NCBI GenBank assembly: GCA_951217055.1
Contig: OX578276.1
Location: forward strand, 31,085,505-31,149,504
DNA length: 64,000 nt
Origin: Gerris lacustris
Taxonomy: Eukaryota > Arthropoda > Insecta > Hemiptera > Gerridae
Reading direction: 5' to 3'
In this document: positions 35,061-48,000 of the stretch, in pieces
Numbering within the stretch: position 1 is the first letter of the stretch
Layout of the letters: each line of letters begins with the position of its first letter
Notes under the pieces: model-generated
The model's input: only the letters and a program-made list of their open reading frames with translations
Told to the model about the DNA's origin: nothing
The model's database searches: none
Program-made: the position numbers and the translations under genes

Positions 35061-35069
35061 ACTACATCA

Positions 35070-36149
35070 CAGAGACCTTCAAAATGTAGCATTTATTTTT
35101 ACGAAATGTGGCACTAAAAAGTGTGGCAATATGGCACTTCACTTATTTTGGCCAAATGTGGCATTTATTTTAGCTAATGAGGCATTTATTTTTTAACTTT
35201 CCAACCCCCCCCCCCTTTCCATTGTGAAAGGGGCATTAAATTGTGCAACTTGAGTCATATTAACTACTTTGTTACAATTTTCAGGTATTTCCAATACCCT
35301 ACAATGACCCACATTGGCCAGTGATGAGCTAGAGCTAATGGCTCCTTAGGGTAGTGACACACTTCGCCACCCGGGTGGCGCCACTTGCTTCTGACACCTG
35401 TCTTGCGCCACCCGAGTTTTTACTTTTTTCGGGCAGTCGAGAAATGGAGCTGTGCACGCATATCATTATGTTCGTGAAAGAAGAAGGAAAAAAGGCGTTT
35501 TTGGGTTCATCGAATAATTTTAGACAAAAAGAATACTAGTTTGTTTCATACAGTGTACCCCGAATCAAAGAAGACAGTAACAATTTTTGCCAAATGTCGC
35601 GTGGAACTTTCAATGAATTGCTTAGAATATTGAAGAACAGTTTGACCAGTAAAGGCACCTATATGAGGGATGCAGTCTGATTTGATTTCCCCTAGATTTG
35701 ATTGAATGAGTGGGGGCTGAGTAGCAGTGGCGTCTGACGGGTTCAATTGAAAACAATGGGCTGACCGGGTGGCGCCACCTGCAGGTGGCGGCTAGACTGT
35801 GGGACAGTGGACCAGGTGGCGCCACCTCGTGTGGCAGGTTGCATTCTATTCTCATTGGAAGCTTGGATGACGAAGTGTTTCACTACCCTTAGACAGGAAT
35901 TCCTCGCGTCACTTGGGGAATCCTCAGCACCTTGGAATCCTGCCCTGCAAGGGAGTATCTTACCTGGTTTTATGGGTTGTTGCAGAACCCATTAAAATAT
36001 TTCTATTTTTTCTCTGAACTTGGCCCAAATAAGGCAAAATGTGGCATTTTACGGAAAATCGGCAAAATGTGGCTTTTTAGCAAAAAAAAATAGGCAAAAT
36101 GTGGCATTTTAGTATGACGCCATGGCAAAAAGGCATTTGAAGGTCTCTG
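35070..36149. mobile_element. hAT-like non-autonomous element carrying a nested Harbinger
   Basis: Ends read CAGAGACCTTCAAA in inverted orientation, a typical hAT CAGAG start. TACATCA is present on both sides, 7 of the expected 8 bp. Sub-terminal regions repeat AAATGTGGCATTTT-type words (about three on the left, four on the right), probably transposase-binding motifs. No transposase of its own is visible. The 540-bp element at 35349-35888 has inserted into it. Confidence 0.78.
35349..35888 (+). mobile_element. PIF/Harbinger element with transposase remnant
   Basis: Ends GGGTAGTGACACACTTCG and inverted GGGTAGTGAAACACTTCG are flanked by TTA on both sides (35346-35348 and 35889-35891), the PIF/Harbinger target site. 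Around the ends GGTGGCGCCACC palindromes recur. Inside, the plus strand at about 35590-35660 reads MSRGTFNELLRILKNSLTSK, as in the N-terminal part of Harbinger nucleases, then frame breaks; no catalytic residues remain. Confidence 0.82.
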
Positions 36150-36534
36150 TACATCACCCACTCCGCAGCTCCGTTTCAACTAATATTCTAACTGTATCAC
36201 TTCAACACACAAAAACTTCTGTTTGCAACAGGTTGACATTTTGCAGTCCTGCTTTAGTAGTACATTAGATTATTTTTATAGTTTTTTTTTTTTAAATCAA
36301 TACATTTCAACTTATATAAATTATTAAAAATGTTGTTTTCTCTTTTGAAACTATTTAGATCTGAATAATGAATTAAGCAAGCTTTATCACTTTATAGTGG
36401 TGTTACTGTCGGTTTTAATTGAAAGAGATATTTAAATAACAATGTCTCTAATGAATAGATGAAGATTTAAAGCTTACATTTGTGCACACGAGATAAAGGA
36501 TTAAATTAATATGACACCTTCTGCAAGCTAATTT

Positions 36535-36750
36535 TGACGTACTATCCACATTAATTTCATTAAAATCAGGCAAGCAGTTTTTAAGATATGATGGTCCACA
36601 AAAATGAAAACGAACAAACAGACATGAAACCAAAAATAGTTTCTGATGTCTGAAATAATTTTAGAATCAAATAAATCAGCCAATTCAAATCTGTCTAAGA
36701 AATTTAGAGTTTGGAGACTTAAAAATAATTGCTCTTCAGAATGACCAAAA
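36535..36750 (-). repeat. third copy of the dispersed TGTCTG repeat
   Basis: The reverse complement contains TTTCAGACATCAGAAAC and a TGTCTGTTTGTTCG core with ACTGCTTGCCTGATTTTAAT, matching 8168-8390 at lower identity. Confidence 0.5.
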
Positions 36751-36759
36751 TATTTTCAT

Positions 36760-37460
36760 TAAGGCGAATACACGAAGAGGAAATCCTGGAGGCTTGTACT
36801 GAACAGTACAGACCAGGAGGAATTTCTGTACGTGTGTGGAGGTGGCCTTGAGGACTGCAGTCCGTGAAATCCAAAACAAACAAAAAAAGTCCACCTTGAG
36901 GCAGGAAATACTGTCAGATGCGGTGTGTATTGAGTTGAAATCCCTAAGGTTTTTTCTTTTTCCTTGATTTCCTTTTTGAGTGTGACCACCTTGGTAAGTT
37001 ATGAACCAAAAATAATACTATATTCTTGCTTGGATAATTGCTCTGCTAATTTTGTAGCCTCAATTTCTCCAATTATAACCTATAATGGGAGGAGCTAATT
37101 TTTCACTAAGAGGAGACTAGAAATCACTAGGCAATCACCTCAGGTTCTTATAGAGATATGAGCATTAGCTATGGTTCATCGTGGTTTGACAGATTTGAAA
37201 TTTTTTAATCAGTGTATTTTTATTCACTTTGAGTAAGCCCCGCAAAAAAAAGGTGATAGGTGTAGACAATTGTCTGTAACCAAGGCCATGTACTGATATA
37301 TATGGTAATGGTGGGAATTCCAAGGAGGTCCAAGACGTACAAGGGTTATCTGGGAAATAACTTCCATTTGCGTATTGTGTGGGAAATAGTAGGAGGTACA
37401 GATGTGTAGACCAGCTCTATCAGTGTCCAGCCATATTTGTGGGAAGGTCATGTAATCATT
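36760..37460. other. gene-free stretch
   Basis: Less AT-rich than its surroundings. Minus-strand open frames at 36759-36989 and 37224-37499 show no recognisable domain. Probably old repeat sequence. Confidence 0.4.
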
Positions 37461-37463
37461 TCT

Positions 37464-37889
37464 TTGCCTGCTGTAGGCTTCCCAAAACAAGTGCAGCATT
37501 AAAAATGTCCGTCAAATGTGAAGTCCCCACTATTATGAGGTCCTGACAGCTAAGCAGAAATTCATTGTGCACTGTTAAATTTGGTTAAAACTCTGTTCAG
37601 GAATGCTTCTCCAATTTCATCGCAATGCATAAGAAAGTCTAAAGCAGAATCCATTCGTTTGCTATGTGATTGTTAATAAGGATTTTCGGAACCCACCGAG
37701 CAGTAGCCTACCATTTTTTTCCTCGTCATGAGCCCACTGGTGTGCAACTCCTTTGCTCATCAAATTTGCAAATCCTTGCAGCACAAAGTTTACGATGAAT
37801 ATATAACACTGAAATTTTGTTTTGCTGTCAGAAAACACTTGGCGTGAATTTTTATTACAGCATTTATTTTGGGAAGCTACAGCAAGCGA
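37464..37889. mobile_element. transposon remnant with inverted repeat ends, possibly mariner-derived
   Basis: Ends share GCTGTAG(G)CTTCCCAAAA and a GCAGCATTAAAAA / GCTGTAATAAAAA block in inverted orientation. The minus strand inside can be read as DFLMHCDEIGEAFLNRVLT, reminiscent of the stretch before the first catalytic Asp of mariner transposases, but the frame is broken and the Asp is not visible. Confidence 0.42.
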
Positions 37890-38164
37890 ATAAACACAAC
37901 CATCCCTACAATGGAGGAGCTACCCCTACCTAAGTGGATGTGTATAGTGGCTGATCCACTCCTGTATTGTATTAAACAGAACATCTACTAGGAGAGCTCA
38001 ATAGACCTACCTTTGTAGTTTATGTCTTTAGGTTTAGAATCAGAAACCTTCAGGTTCAACCCCTGAAGAGTAGGAAAAAATATAGAGGTTTAGTAGCTGA
38101 AGCTTTATCGTCTGTTCTTAATTTAGGTTCTGTTAATTCCTAATACTACTAAAGATAACCAGGA

Positions 38165-38890
38165 GGGGGAGGGATTGGCTTAGCTGAATGGCTAATACAC
38201 TTCCACTCTCCTCAAACCACTTGTTAAAAAAGGAAATACAGTAGAACCTCGATAAGAAGTGTCTCAAGGGGATTAGGGAAACAGTCTAGTAATCGAGGTG
38301 CTCTTTTTGTTGAGGGTCGTGTTATCAAGGTTATTTTGGCTATCAGTTGTGTTATCGAGGTTAATGGGCTGGGTTTTCAAGTCTAGACTTGTTCAAGGTC
38401 GACTGCATAGAGTCAGTCGCGTTATCGAGGTTGACTTCTCAAAACGACTTGTTATAGAGATTCTGAGTTACGTAGTGAATTGGAAAAATTCGTGTTATAG
38501 AGGTTGTTTGGATAATAATAGTCGCGCTATAGAGGTTAATTTAACATTATGTGTTATGGCAATCTCAAGGGGATTTGAAAATTGCATTTGTAATTGAGGT
38601 TGTTGTGTTATTGAGGGTCGTGTAAGTGAGGTTCTACTGTATCTAGTTCAAAATTCAAGAGATGGAACACTTTTTTCATTGACTTTACAAATTCTGCTGC
38701 TGATGAAGGGGATTAGTGCAACTGAAAGGTTAAAGAAACTCCTCTAAAATCACAGTTCCAACACAATCATAACAGGTTTCATTAATGATTACATCTCATG
38801 CATAAGTAAAGTAATCAATCCTGCAAGGACCTAATGCAGTGTTAATCAGGATGTGAGAAAAACAATCATAAATAAATAAAATATTAAATA
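38165..38890. mobile_element. possible SINE interrupted by a pogo-like MITE
   Basis: A GGCTTAGCTGAATGGCTAA A-box-like word precedes the MITE at 38239-38639. After the MITE, the text around 38825-38885 (CCTAATGCAGTGTTAATCAG) resembles 20078-20115. The reconstruction is tentative. Confidence 0.3.
38239..38639. mobile_element. pogo-like MITE, complete copy
   Basis: Ends CAGTAGAACCTCGATAA and inverted CAGTAGAACCTCACTTA are flanked by TA on both sides (38237-38238 and 38640-38641). The 401-bp interior is largely a degenerate repeat of GTTATCGAGGTT. An inverted relative lies at 45778-46161. Confidence 0.88.
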
Positions 38891-38894
38891 TAAA

Positions 38895-41800
38895 AAGGGT
38901 TGTTAAGAAATAAAAAAAACAAAATTTGAGTATTACCTTTTATTTATTTAAAAAGACTCGTGTAATACTTCACTGCGTAATATATATATTTTTTAGAATG
39001 TTTGAAAAAGGAAAAATTAACTTACAGATTGTTTCTACAATAAAAATTGATCTACAATTTCACACACACAAAAAAAAATAAACTGTACAGAATTAAAAAC
39101 TTTTGTTGGAAAATAACGATTATACACATATTTACATAAAAAATAACACATTACTTTTCTCTTTTTCTTTTGTATATTTTTTTTTCCAGAAAAATGAAAA
39201 ATCTAGACTAAATTTGGGGGCCAACACCTCAACTTTAAATAACCATTGTTCTAATAATAAACATATTCATAACAGAAAATATAAAATAGAATAATATTCA
39301 TCCATGTATTGAAATTTTCAAATTATCGATATATATGTAAATGAATGACTTTTTAACGATTCTTTCTTCCTTTTGCTATAAACAGATAATAAATTCAGCT
39401 AAGAAAATTGTTTAGGAAATTTTTTATCTTCGATTGCAGTCATTACTAAAATCTAGCCCCCTTTAATTTATATTTTCATTTTAAAGGATTTAAGAACTGA
39501 TAATATAAACTTTTCTTCACCGATTTCTTCAATATGGTGTTTGTAGAAGCAAAACATTAATTGTGGGACATTGTTGAATTAATATTTCATGAAATAATTA
39601 ACTCATTTTTACTAAATCTGGTTTAGTGTTTTTTTAAACTTATAATAAAGGTATTTGGACCAAAAAAATACCAACGAAATTAGTTTGTAGATAACTTTAT
39701 TTAAAACTTCATATAAATTTCAACACAAGGACAGATATAATTCATTATTTAGGAAACCCTTAAAAATAATCATAGTGAAGCACGTCAAATTATAATAATT
39801 GATGTGATTAAAAATGACTAATTGTAATCAATTTAAAACAATTAATTAAATCTAATTAATTTAATTTTTTTTGTAACACTTCAAAAAATAGTCTTAACAA
39901 TATTGTATTTAAATTAATTTTTTAAGTTCTATTTATTTTTCATTTTACTCGACAAATTACTAATATAGGAAATACTATAAAATATTTTTTTTTTTAAATT
40001 TAGCGGAACTTCCCAAAAAAAACAAATATCTACATCAAAATATACATTAAATTATCGTGGAATGTACAATGATATAGGAAAATAATGTAATTAAATATAT
40101 TTTTTTTTTAATTAAAAGAAGTTGTCTCACACTAAATAAATTCCAGAATACATTTAAATAAGGACAACATTTTTTTAAAAAAATGGATTAATATCTTTAT
40201 TATTATTTTCTTTTTATAATTAATTTGAAATTTAGAATATAATTATTGCATTTAATGACATTATTTAAAAGGCAGTGCTTGCATTTATTAATAATTTTTT
40301 CTGGTTCATTAATACTGTTTCTCTTTCAATATGAGTTTTATAAGCATGAAATTTACATAAATTTAATTTTACAAATATTAACTTATAACTTTTTTTTTTT
40401 TTTTTAGTGAGCCCAACTTCAAAAATAATAACATTTGAAACAAAAAAAAAAACAAAAAAAAACAAAAAAAAATGCATTTAAATAATTCAATCCTACACCT
40501 TAATTATTGTGTTTGACCTTTTTTTTCTTTTATTAAAATAGGACAATTTTCTAAACTAAAGACCGGAAAAATAGGCTAATTGGCTAATATATAAAGTAAG
40601 GAATACATTCTTTCGAATTTTAATATTTAGGCACTTAAGCATAACAGATGATATTTTAAAAATATTTTTGACACGTCCTGCTTTTATTTTTTATTAATAA
40701 TTATCTAACCTTTTGTATACGTTTAACAATCTTTTTAAAAATAAAAAAAAAATAAAATCAATTTTAAGACCCAGATTTACAATATTTAAAAATGGTAATA
40801 CTAAATATTATTTTAGTTCTGTAAAAATTAATAATTCTAATGTTTATATATTGTTTAATATGAAATAGAACTAACAATTATACTAGGTTCATAAAAATTA
40901 CCAACAGGATGAACAATTTGAAAAGAAAAAAATGGGTCAATTAAAATTAATAAAAAATAAAAATTAAATATATAAATAAATAATATGGATGAAAATGATT
41001 AAATTAACAGATGGTTTTAAAATATAAATATAAAGAAGGTAATAAAACTTGATTTTTCCCTCCCCCAACAAATCATTTTTATACAGTGTTTAACACTATA
41101 AAAAACTTTTCCTTGGTGAAAAATTCATACTGATAACAATAATTATACAATTTTGATTTTTCTTTTTTTTTTTAGATGTGATAAGAAGTTGAAAAATTTA
41201 TTTAAATTTAATTAATTTTAAAGGAAGAATTGAAGTAGGAAATTTGTATAAAGAAACTCGGAGTAAAATGATCATATTTTAATGTGTATCTAATATATAA
41301 TATAGTATATAATATATTATATATATAATATATATATATATATAATATATATCTAGTATATAATATAGTAATTATCATTTTTGTCATTTGCTCAAATATG
41401 TAGAAAGACCAAAAATGTATAATAGCATAATGAATTTATAGTAGTATATAATAAACTGTCAATTAAAGAACTGCTTTAATGGTTGTTAGGATTAAAGGAT
41501 TTTGTTTTAGATATTTTGAGGAGAGATTAAAAAAATTTTAAAAAAAATTATCCATTTGCAAATTATTTTTTGAAAATTTGATCTGTCTAAAAAGTTTGTA
41601 CAACTCTCCGAGAGTTGTAACAAATTGTATTAGCACTTTACCATTGGAGCAAGGAAATAGATATTTTTTAACAGATAAAATTTAAATGTGTGCATTTATA
41701 GAAATAATTCAGGAGAAATATGTTTAAATAAAGAAATAAATTAAAACTTCATATCACATCTTCAATCCACTGGAAGAAAAAAATAAACTTTTTAAAATTA

Positions 41801-41951
41801 GAATAACAATAGCTTTTTTTTTATCGTGTTTCTTCAAAAAAACAGTACACATAGTGAATGGTTTTGTTTTCTTAAAGAACAAATTATAGTAAAATAACAG
41901 TGACTAATTTTTTTTTTCTTTCTTTTTATATGGGTTTGATCGGGAACTGAT
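38895..41951. other. gene-free AT-rich stretch including the V-ATPase E 3' UTR
   Basis: Homopolymer-rich sequence with no recognised element. The 3' UTR of the minus-strand V-ATPase E gene must start at 41951 and run leftward; its end cannot be fixed. Confidence 0.5.
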
Positions 41952-42071
41952 TTAATCAGTGAATTTCCTGTTAGGGTTCCTTCCAAAGAGTGCAGTACGG
42001 ATTTGAGGCACAAGTTTAGAAGCAATCATGTCCAAACGAGACTCCAGAGTGTTGCTGATCTTTATTTTACC
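41952..42071 (-). CDS. Vha26: V-ATPase E, exon 5 (residues 188-226, stop)
   Basis: Reads [20 protein letters not shown], then [19 protein letters not shown] and TAA. Acceptor TTGACAG on the minus strand. Confidence 0.97.
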   Translation of the reverse strand, partial: GKIKISNTLESRLDMIASKLVPQIRTALFGRNPNRKFTD

Positions 42072-45000
42072 CTGTCAAAATAAAAAAATAATTAATAAAT
42101 TTTTATATTTCTCAATTATTATACAGAATGGGGAAAAAAACCACACTTTTTTGAACACTTATAGTTCAGCTTCTGTAATAGATAGAGATATGGGGTTTGC
42201 GGGGTCTGCAAACTACATTCTTCTACTTTAAATTTCATTTCATATCTTATAACTTAACAAACTGTTAGGTGAAAGCCATGCAATGACAGTTTGAATTAGG
42301 GTCTTAAAAAAATTCTTGTCTGGGTAGTTTTGATAAAATAAATACAGAGAAATTCGCTTATAACAAACCCGGATACAGCGATATTCCGGGTATAACGATT
42401 GCAATCAATGCATTTGGTTGGTTTCCTATATAACATGCACTGATTAAGTTCAGATATAAATATGATGGATATAACGATAATTGGGGTAAAGCGATCTCAT
42501 TTTAGAATTAAAATTGGTCATGTGCCATTACTCTATAACGATGGAATTTTATTTCACCTTTCCATGAAGACCCTCCTTTAACTGTAGCCAAAACAACAGT
42601 TCACTTCCCATTTTCTAAGAGCATATGTATAAAAAACTTTCCTCAAATGCCCGACAAAACAACACTCTACTTTCCTCTTCCTTTTTATAAAAATGGCAAC
42701 TGATAGGAGTTTACTCTTTTTGGTTTAAATATTATGTTTAGTTCATGGAATCCCTTTATCTGGTTTAACAGCCCGTTTTTTTTTTTGTTTTTTTTTATCT
42801 TAAGTAGGAAAGTCTCATTTAACATTTTGCTTTCTTTCAGTTCGAATCTATTGTGTTAAGATGTCGAATAAAAAGCACCGTCCATCATTTATTGCGGAAA
42901 AAGTAAAAATAATTGAACGTTTAGAATGTGGTGTTTCGAAAAAAGATCTCTGTCGGGAACTAAGAATAAGTCAATCGACCCTGTCTACTAGGATTGGGAC
43001 ATCGATGTCGATGCATCGAAAACATCGATGTATCAGACTTAAAGACATCGATGTTTAACATCGATCTTGATCTTTTGATATATCGGACAACATCGATGTT
43101 TTCCTGAAACATCGAAAAGATTGATGTCACCGATGTATCAGACCCCAAAAAACGTCGACAACGAATATTGGGAATGAGAACGAGGGATTTTTTTTTCCTC
43201 GAAAACATCGATGTTTGTTCTTTCGATGTCGATGCATCGACAACATCGATGTTTAGCTATCGATGTCCCAACCCTACTGTCTACCATTACGGAAGAAAAA
43301 GGACCAAATAAAAAGCTATTTCAAAAAGACATTACATCTTGCAAGAGGATAAAATTGAGTCAACATCAAGACGTAGAATAGGCTCTCCTAGAATGGTTTA
43401 AAATTCAACGTTCCAAGAACATTCCAATAAATAGTCTGATACATCAAGAAAAAGCTACTGAATTTGGTGAGCTTTTAAAAAAAGCAGATTTCCAATGTTC
43501 GTTTTCATATTATAATGTGTCATTTTTTTAAATTCTACTTGTTAATACCTTTCAGATTTGCATTTACACATTAACAATATTATTTCGTTAATTTTTTATT
43601 TTATATCGGATACAATGATGTTCCGATATAACGATCTGTTTTACTAGGTCCCTTGAAGATCGTGATAAGCGAATTTCACTGCATATTTAAAAAAATGAAT
43701 GTTTAACAAAATTTCAAAAAAAAACAAAAAAAAAACTAATGCATATTTTACAGATTTACTAGTTGTACGGTTCAATATGCTCAAGTTCATTTACGACTGC
43801 CTGCACTCTCCTTTATTAGTGGGATATGGCCCCAGCAATAGTTGATTGACACATATCATCCCAGGCACAAAGAATCCTCTTTCAAAGTTCATCAACGCCA
43901 TTTATTCTGCTTCCCGCATACACACTCCTTGTTCTTACCAACCTCAGCCAGAGTAATCAATTGGATTTAGGTCTGGACTGTTGGGCGGCCACTTGTCTGG
44001 CTGAATGAAGTCTGGGCAATTCTCTTGAAGTTTGAATTGTTTGCAAGGAGCGATAGAACAGGGCACAATCTTGCATAATCGTGTAATTTAGCATTTGATC
44101 TTCAATTTCAGGCAACATTGTGCTTAACACATCTTTAATGTTAGTTATAAAACTGAGGGACTCCTCCCACTTACCTAAAAAGAACCCCCACTCCACCATA
44201 TGCTTATTTATTCTATCAAAACTATAATACCAGAGAATGAATACTACCCGGACGCCTTATTTTAAGACCCTAATTCAAACCATCATTGCATGGCTTTCAC
44301 CCAATAGTTTGTTAAGTTATAGATATGAAATTTAAAGTAGAAGAATGCAGTTTTCAGACCCCACAAATCCCATATCTCTATCTATTAAAGAAGCTGAGCT
44401 ATAAGTGTTAAAAAAAAAATAAGGGTTTTTTGGCCCACCCTGTAATATATTTGTAACATTACTTCTCAGTTACGGGTGTGATATATGAGACTAGATATTT
44501 ATGCAGTATCTAGCGAGATGAAGATTTAAAGCACAACTAACGAGCTATATTATATAGCTAGAATTATACAAAATGTGTATTAATGTATTTTTAAATTTAA
44601 AAAAAGTTGAATTTTAATATTTAAAAAAGAGGCGGTGAATTTTAATTATCTTGTGTGATTTAATATTTTATTTTATCTAGCTTTTTTTAATAAATATATA
44701 TTTTATTAAATATTTTAATTAAATATGTAGGCATAGAGATTGCCAAAAAAAAGAGATCAGGTCAGGAATTCCACCATAAGTGGAAAACGCCCATGTATGG
44801 TGGTTGGCCATGGCCATGTTAAAAAAATGGACTATTTAAGGATGCCTAAAAAAAGACCATGAAGTATGGTGTCCAAGGGGAAGAAGAAGAAATACATGGA
44901 TGGAAAATCTCATCCACCCAGGCCAAGAGAGGAATGTCTCTTCACCAAGCACACATAATATCCAAGGGGCAACAAGTGGGGAAATCTTATTGGACATCCT

Positions 45001-48000
45001 CTACACTGTACACCATTTGGTAGAAGAGCTGTCTAAAGCAGCCCCAACATGATCAAGCCGCTTGATCAAAACATCGCGACAAGCATGATTGATAGTCTAG
45101 GAACCCGTTTGATGCTTGAGTCAAGCCTTGACGGATATAGATGGAAAGTTTGAATGAGTCAAGCGGCTTGACGGAGCGCTTGATAGTCTAGAGCAATTTT
45201 GATCAAGCATTCCGTCAATCACCTGCTCGACACCCCAAATCCTGATTCGAAACCATGGTATCAACACAATACTGATTTATTACAGACCAGGAGGAGCTGT
45301 TCACTAGTCGAAAACTTTGCTACAAATGAGTGTTGATGAAAAGATTGATGGGATCCTTGATGCGCCCCAAGGCGGCTTGAAGCTTATGAATTGGGCATTG
45401 AATACTCATTCAATAAAAATAAGTAATGCTGTATTGCTATAGCGGTTACTTTACATAGTAAATAATAATAAATAAATGAGAAAAAAGAAATTACCCTCTG
45501 TACAACTAATTCAACACCACCAGTGATGTTGGCCGGGAGAAAGATTTCTGTATCAAGTTCCAAGAGAATCTCCTTACCAGTAGCTTCTCTATACTTGACT
45601 AGTACATCTGGGAACACTGATGTTACAATGCCTTCGTCTTGAGGTCTGCACCTTACATGCACTGAACGCTCCAACAACTGAAAATATAAAAAGATTAACA
45701 TATAAATAAGTTTGGATAAGATCAATTCTATTAAACCAGTTATATGGTAAAAATAGTAATAACACTGGAATTTCTTAGACCCTCAATAACACGACAACCT
45801 CAATTACAAGTGCAATTTTCAAATCCCCTTGAGATTGCCATAACACATAATGTTAAATTAACCTCTATAACACAACTATTATTATCCAAACAACCTCAAT
45901 AACACAATTTTTTCCAATTCGCAACGTAACTCAGAACCTCTATAACAAGTTGTTTTGAGAAGTCAACCTCTATAACACGACTCTATACAGGAATGGGTCG
46001 ACCTTGAACAAGTCTAGACTTGATAACCCCGCCCATTAACCTCGTTAACTCGACTGATAGCCAAAATAACCATGATAACTCGATCCTCGACAAAAAGAGC
46101 ACCTCGATAACAAGAATGTTCCCCTAATCCCCTTGAGACACTTCTTATCGAGGTTCTACTGTACTTCCTATCAGATTTCTTAATACTATTTCCTAATAGA
46201 ATTATAGCGCTTCTTTAGAGTTAATTACATGGCGGCAATTGGGGTTGGTTTGTGAATCCTCTTCCAACTTGACGATGTTAGGGAGAACTGTGTTGGAAAA
46301 TATTTCAGACAACTGCCAATCTCCCTACTTATTTCCCAAGCATTTTAATTCTACATTTCTTATACCCATCTCAATCTCTTACAAATATTAGGTGAATAAT
46401 TGAGGGGATTTCTGTAATCCATAACTTATGCCAAGACCTGGACCTCGAATTTAAGTATTGGGACCATGAGCTCAGGCGAGCCTACCTATACATGTCAGCA
46501 TGTCACCAATCAACCCAATTAAACACTAAGTGTTGGTCCAGGCTAGTGTCAGAAAGTAGGTCATCCAATATCTCAAATTAAGTTCTTTTAGAGGAACCAC
46601 ACATCAAAATAATAATGCTAAATTTCTTTATATAATATATAGGTTATATCAAATTTAACAGATAATAGAGAGGACTATTTAGAATAAAGTTTTCTCTATA
46701 GCGGGCACAAATGATCTCTTGAAAGAAAGAAGTTAAGATTTTGTTTTACGTTATATTACCTGAAGGAGACCCTGGATGATAAGTTTCTCAATAAGAACCC
46801 TGTATTGAGAAGGGTCCTGAGTAACAACTTGGAGACGTTTCCTTGCCTCTTCCAAAACATTGCCGACATGATCTTCTCTCACTTTAAGAGCTTTCAACCT
46901 TGCCTGATTTAACATGTTAGAAGACTGACTGGAAACAACATTTAAAATTTTGAATTTAATATTTTATATAAAGAGATATGATGATACACCAAGACAAACA
47001 GCATTTGAAAAAAATAATAGAAAATCGATATAAATACACGCTTTGTTTATGTCAGGTATACGATACACACCAAGATAATAGAGGTTATAGTATAATATGA
47101 AACTCTCTGGTAGAAATTTGTTCGGAAGAAGCAATAGAACAAGGCTTCATGATACCACAATGGGATTTTGAATTTAGAAAAAAGTACCTTCTCCCTTCAA
47201 CTAAATACTACAATTTACAAAAATATATGATACCCTACATAGTTAATAAATGTGTTAAGTAACAAATACACACGTCTTAAACATCACTCATTCACCTCAT
47301 ATCTAAGATCAATTTTGGAAAAATGATCAAATGCACAGTTGTTAGAAGGGGTAGTTTAGATTGATGCTGAATATTGCATCAGAAAAATGTAACCACTCAC
47401 TGGGATTCTTTTTTTGCTTTCAAATGCTGAGCATTACCACTAACTCATCAAGATTCATAAATTTTTAAAAAAATATATAAAACACATTTGTGAACTAAGA
47501 TATCAATGGGTAGTCTGCTACAAAACATTTTAGGTCTAACATTTAAATGATTTAATTGATCATTTAATAATGAACTGTATTGCATAGAAGTATTCTTTGC
47601 CAAGAATTGACCCGATCCCTTAAGTTTTTTAACCAAACATTTTGGTGACTTAGAGTTCAATATTTTTGTTGAGATTTTGAGTTATATAAACCATTAGAAT
47701 GCTTTTGTTTTAATAAATAAGCTGACCGGGGCATATCTCTGTCCATTATAGATAGAGATCATATGCACCAGTTTGCTTATGAATTAAAACACAAGCATTC
47801 TAAACGTGTGTATATAACTCAAAATCACAAAAAATGTAGATAACGTTGTCTGACTCTAGGCCCTCGATTTATAAGGCTTATAAGAGTATCTTTATTTTTA
47901 GGGTATAGAGAAGTGCCAATACCAACCACTAATCGAGGTAAATAAATAAATAATAGCCCATGACGGTCTTAGGCCTGCCAAAGAGCTTATACAGCGATAC

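Larger units (their letters stand above)
42345..43681 (+). mobile_element. pogo element with CENP-B-like transposase fragment
   Basis: Ends CAGAGAAATTCGCTTATAAC and inverted CAGTGAAATTCGCTTATCAC match; TA is on the left and CA (likely mutated TA) on the right. Sub-terminal CCGGATACAGCGATATTCCG and CGGATACAATGATGTTCCG pair as well. Only the DNA-binding N-terminus of the transposase is kept. The element is itself split by a 288-bp MITE. Confidence 0.85.
42124..44442 (-). mobile_element. Tc1/mariner element with long inverted ends, host of a nested pogo
   Basis: Inverted repeats of about 190 bp (CAGAATGGGGAAAAAAACC on the left, CAGGGTGGGCCAAAAAACCC inverted on the right) are flanked by TA at both sides. 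They share AACACTTATAG, TCAGCTTCT, TAATAGATAGAGATATGGG and GAAAGCCATGCAATG. Minus strand 43994-43948 encodes [14 protein letters not shown], the block holding the second catalytic Asp in mariner-type transposases; the N-terminal part is missing or replaced by the nested element (42345-43681). It lies in V-ATPase E intron 4. Confidence 0.85.

Noticed and set aside
37224..37499. 91-codon minus-strand frame as a gene
   Set aside because: No known domain; it overlaps the inverted end of a transposon remnant.
45384..45725. A separate 113-residue gene on the minus strand
   Set aside because: It is V-ATPase E exon 4 read through into both introns.
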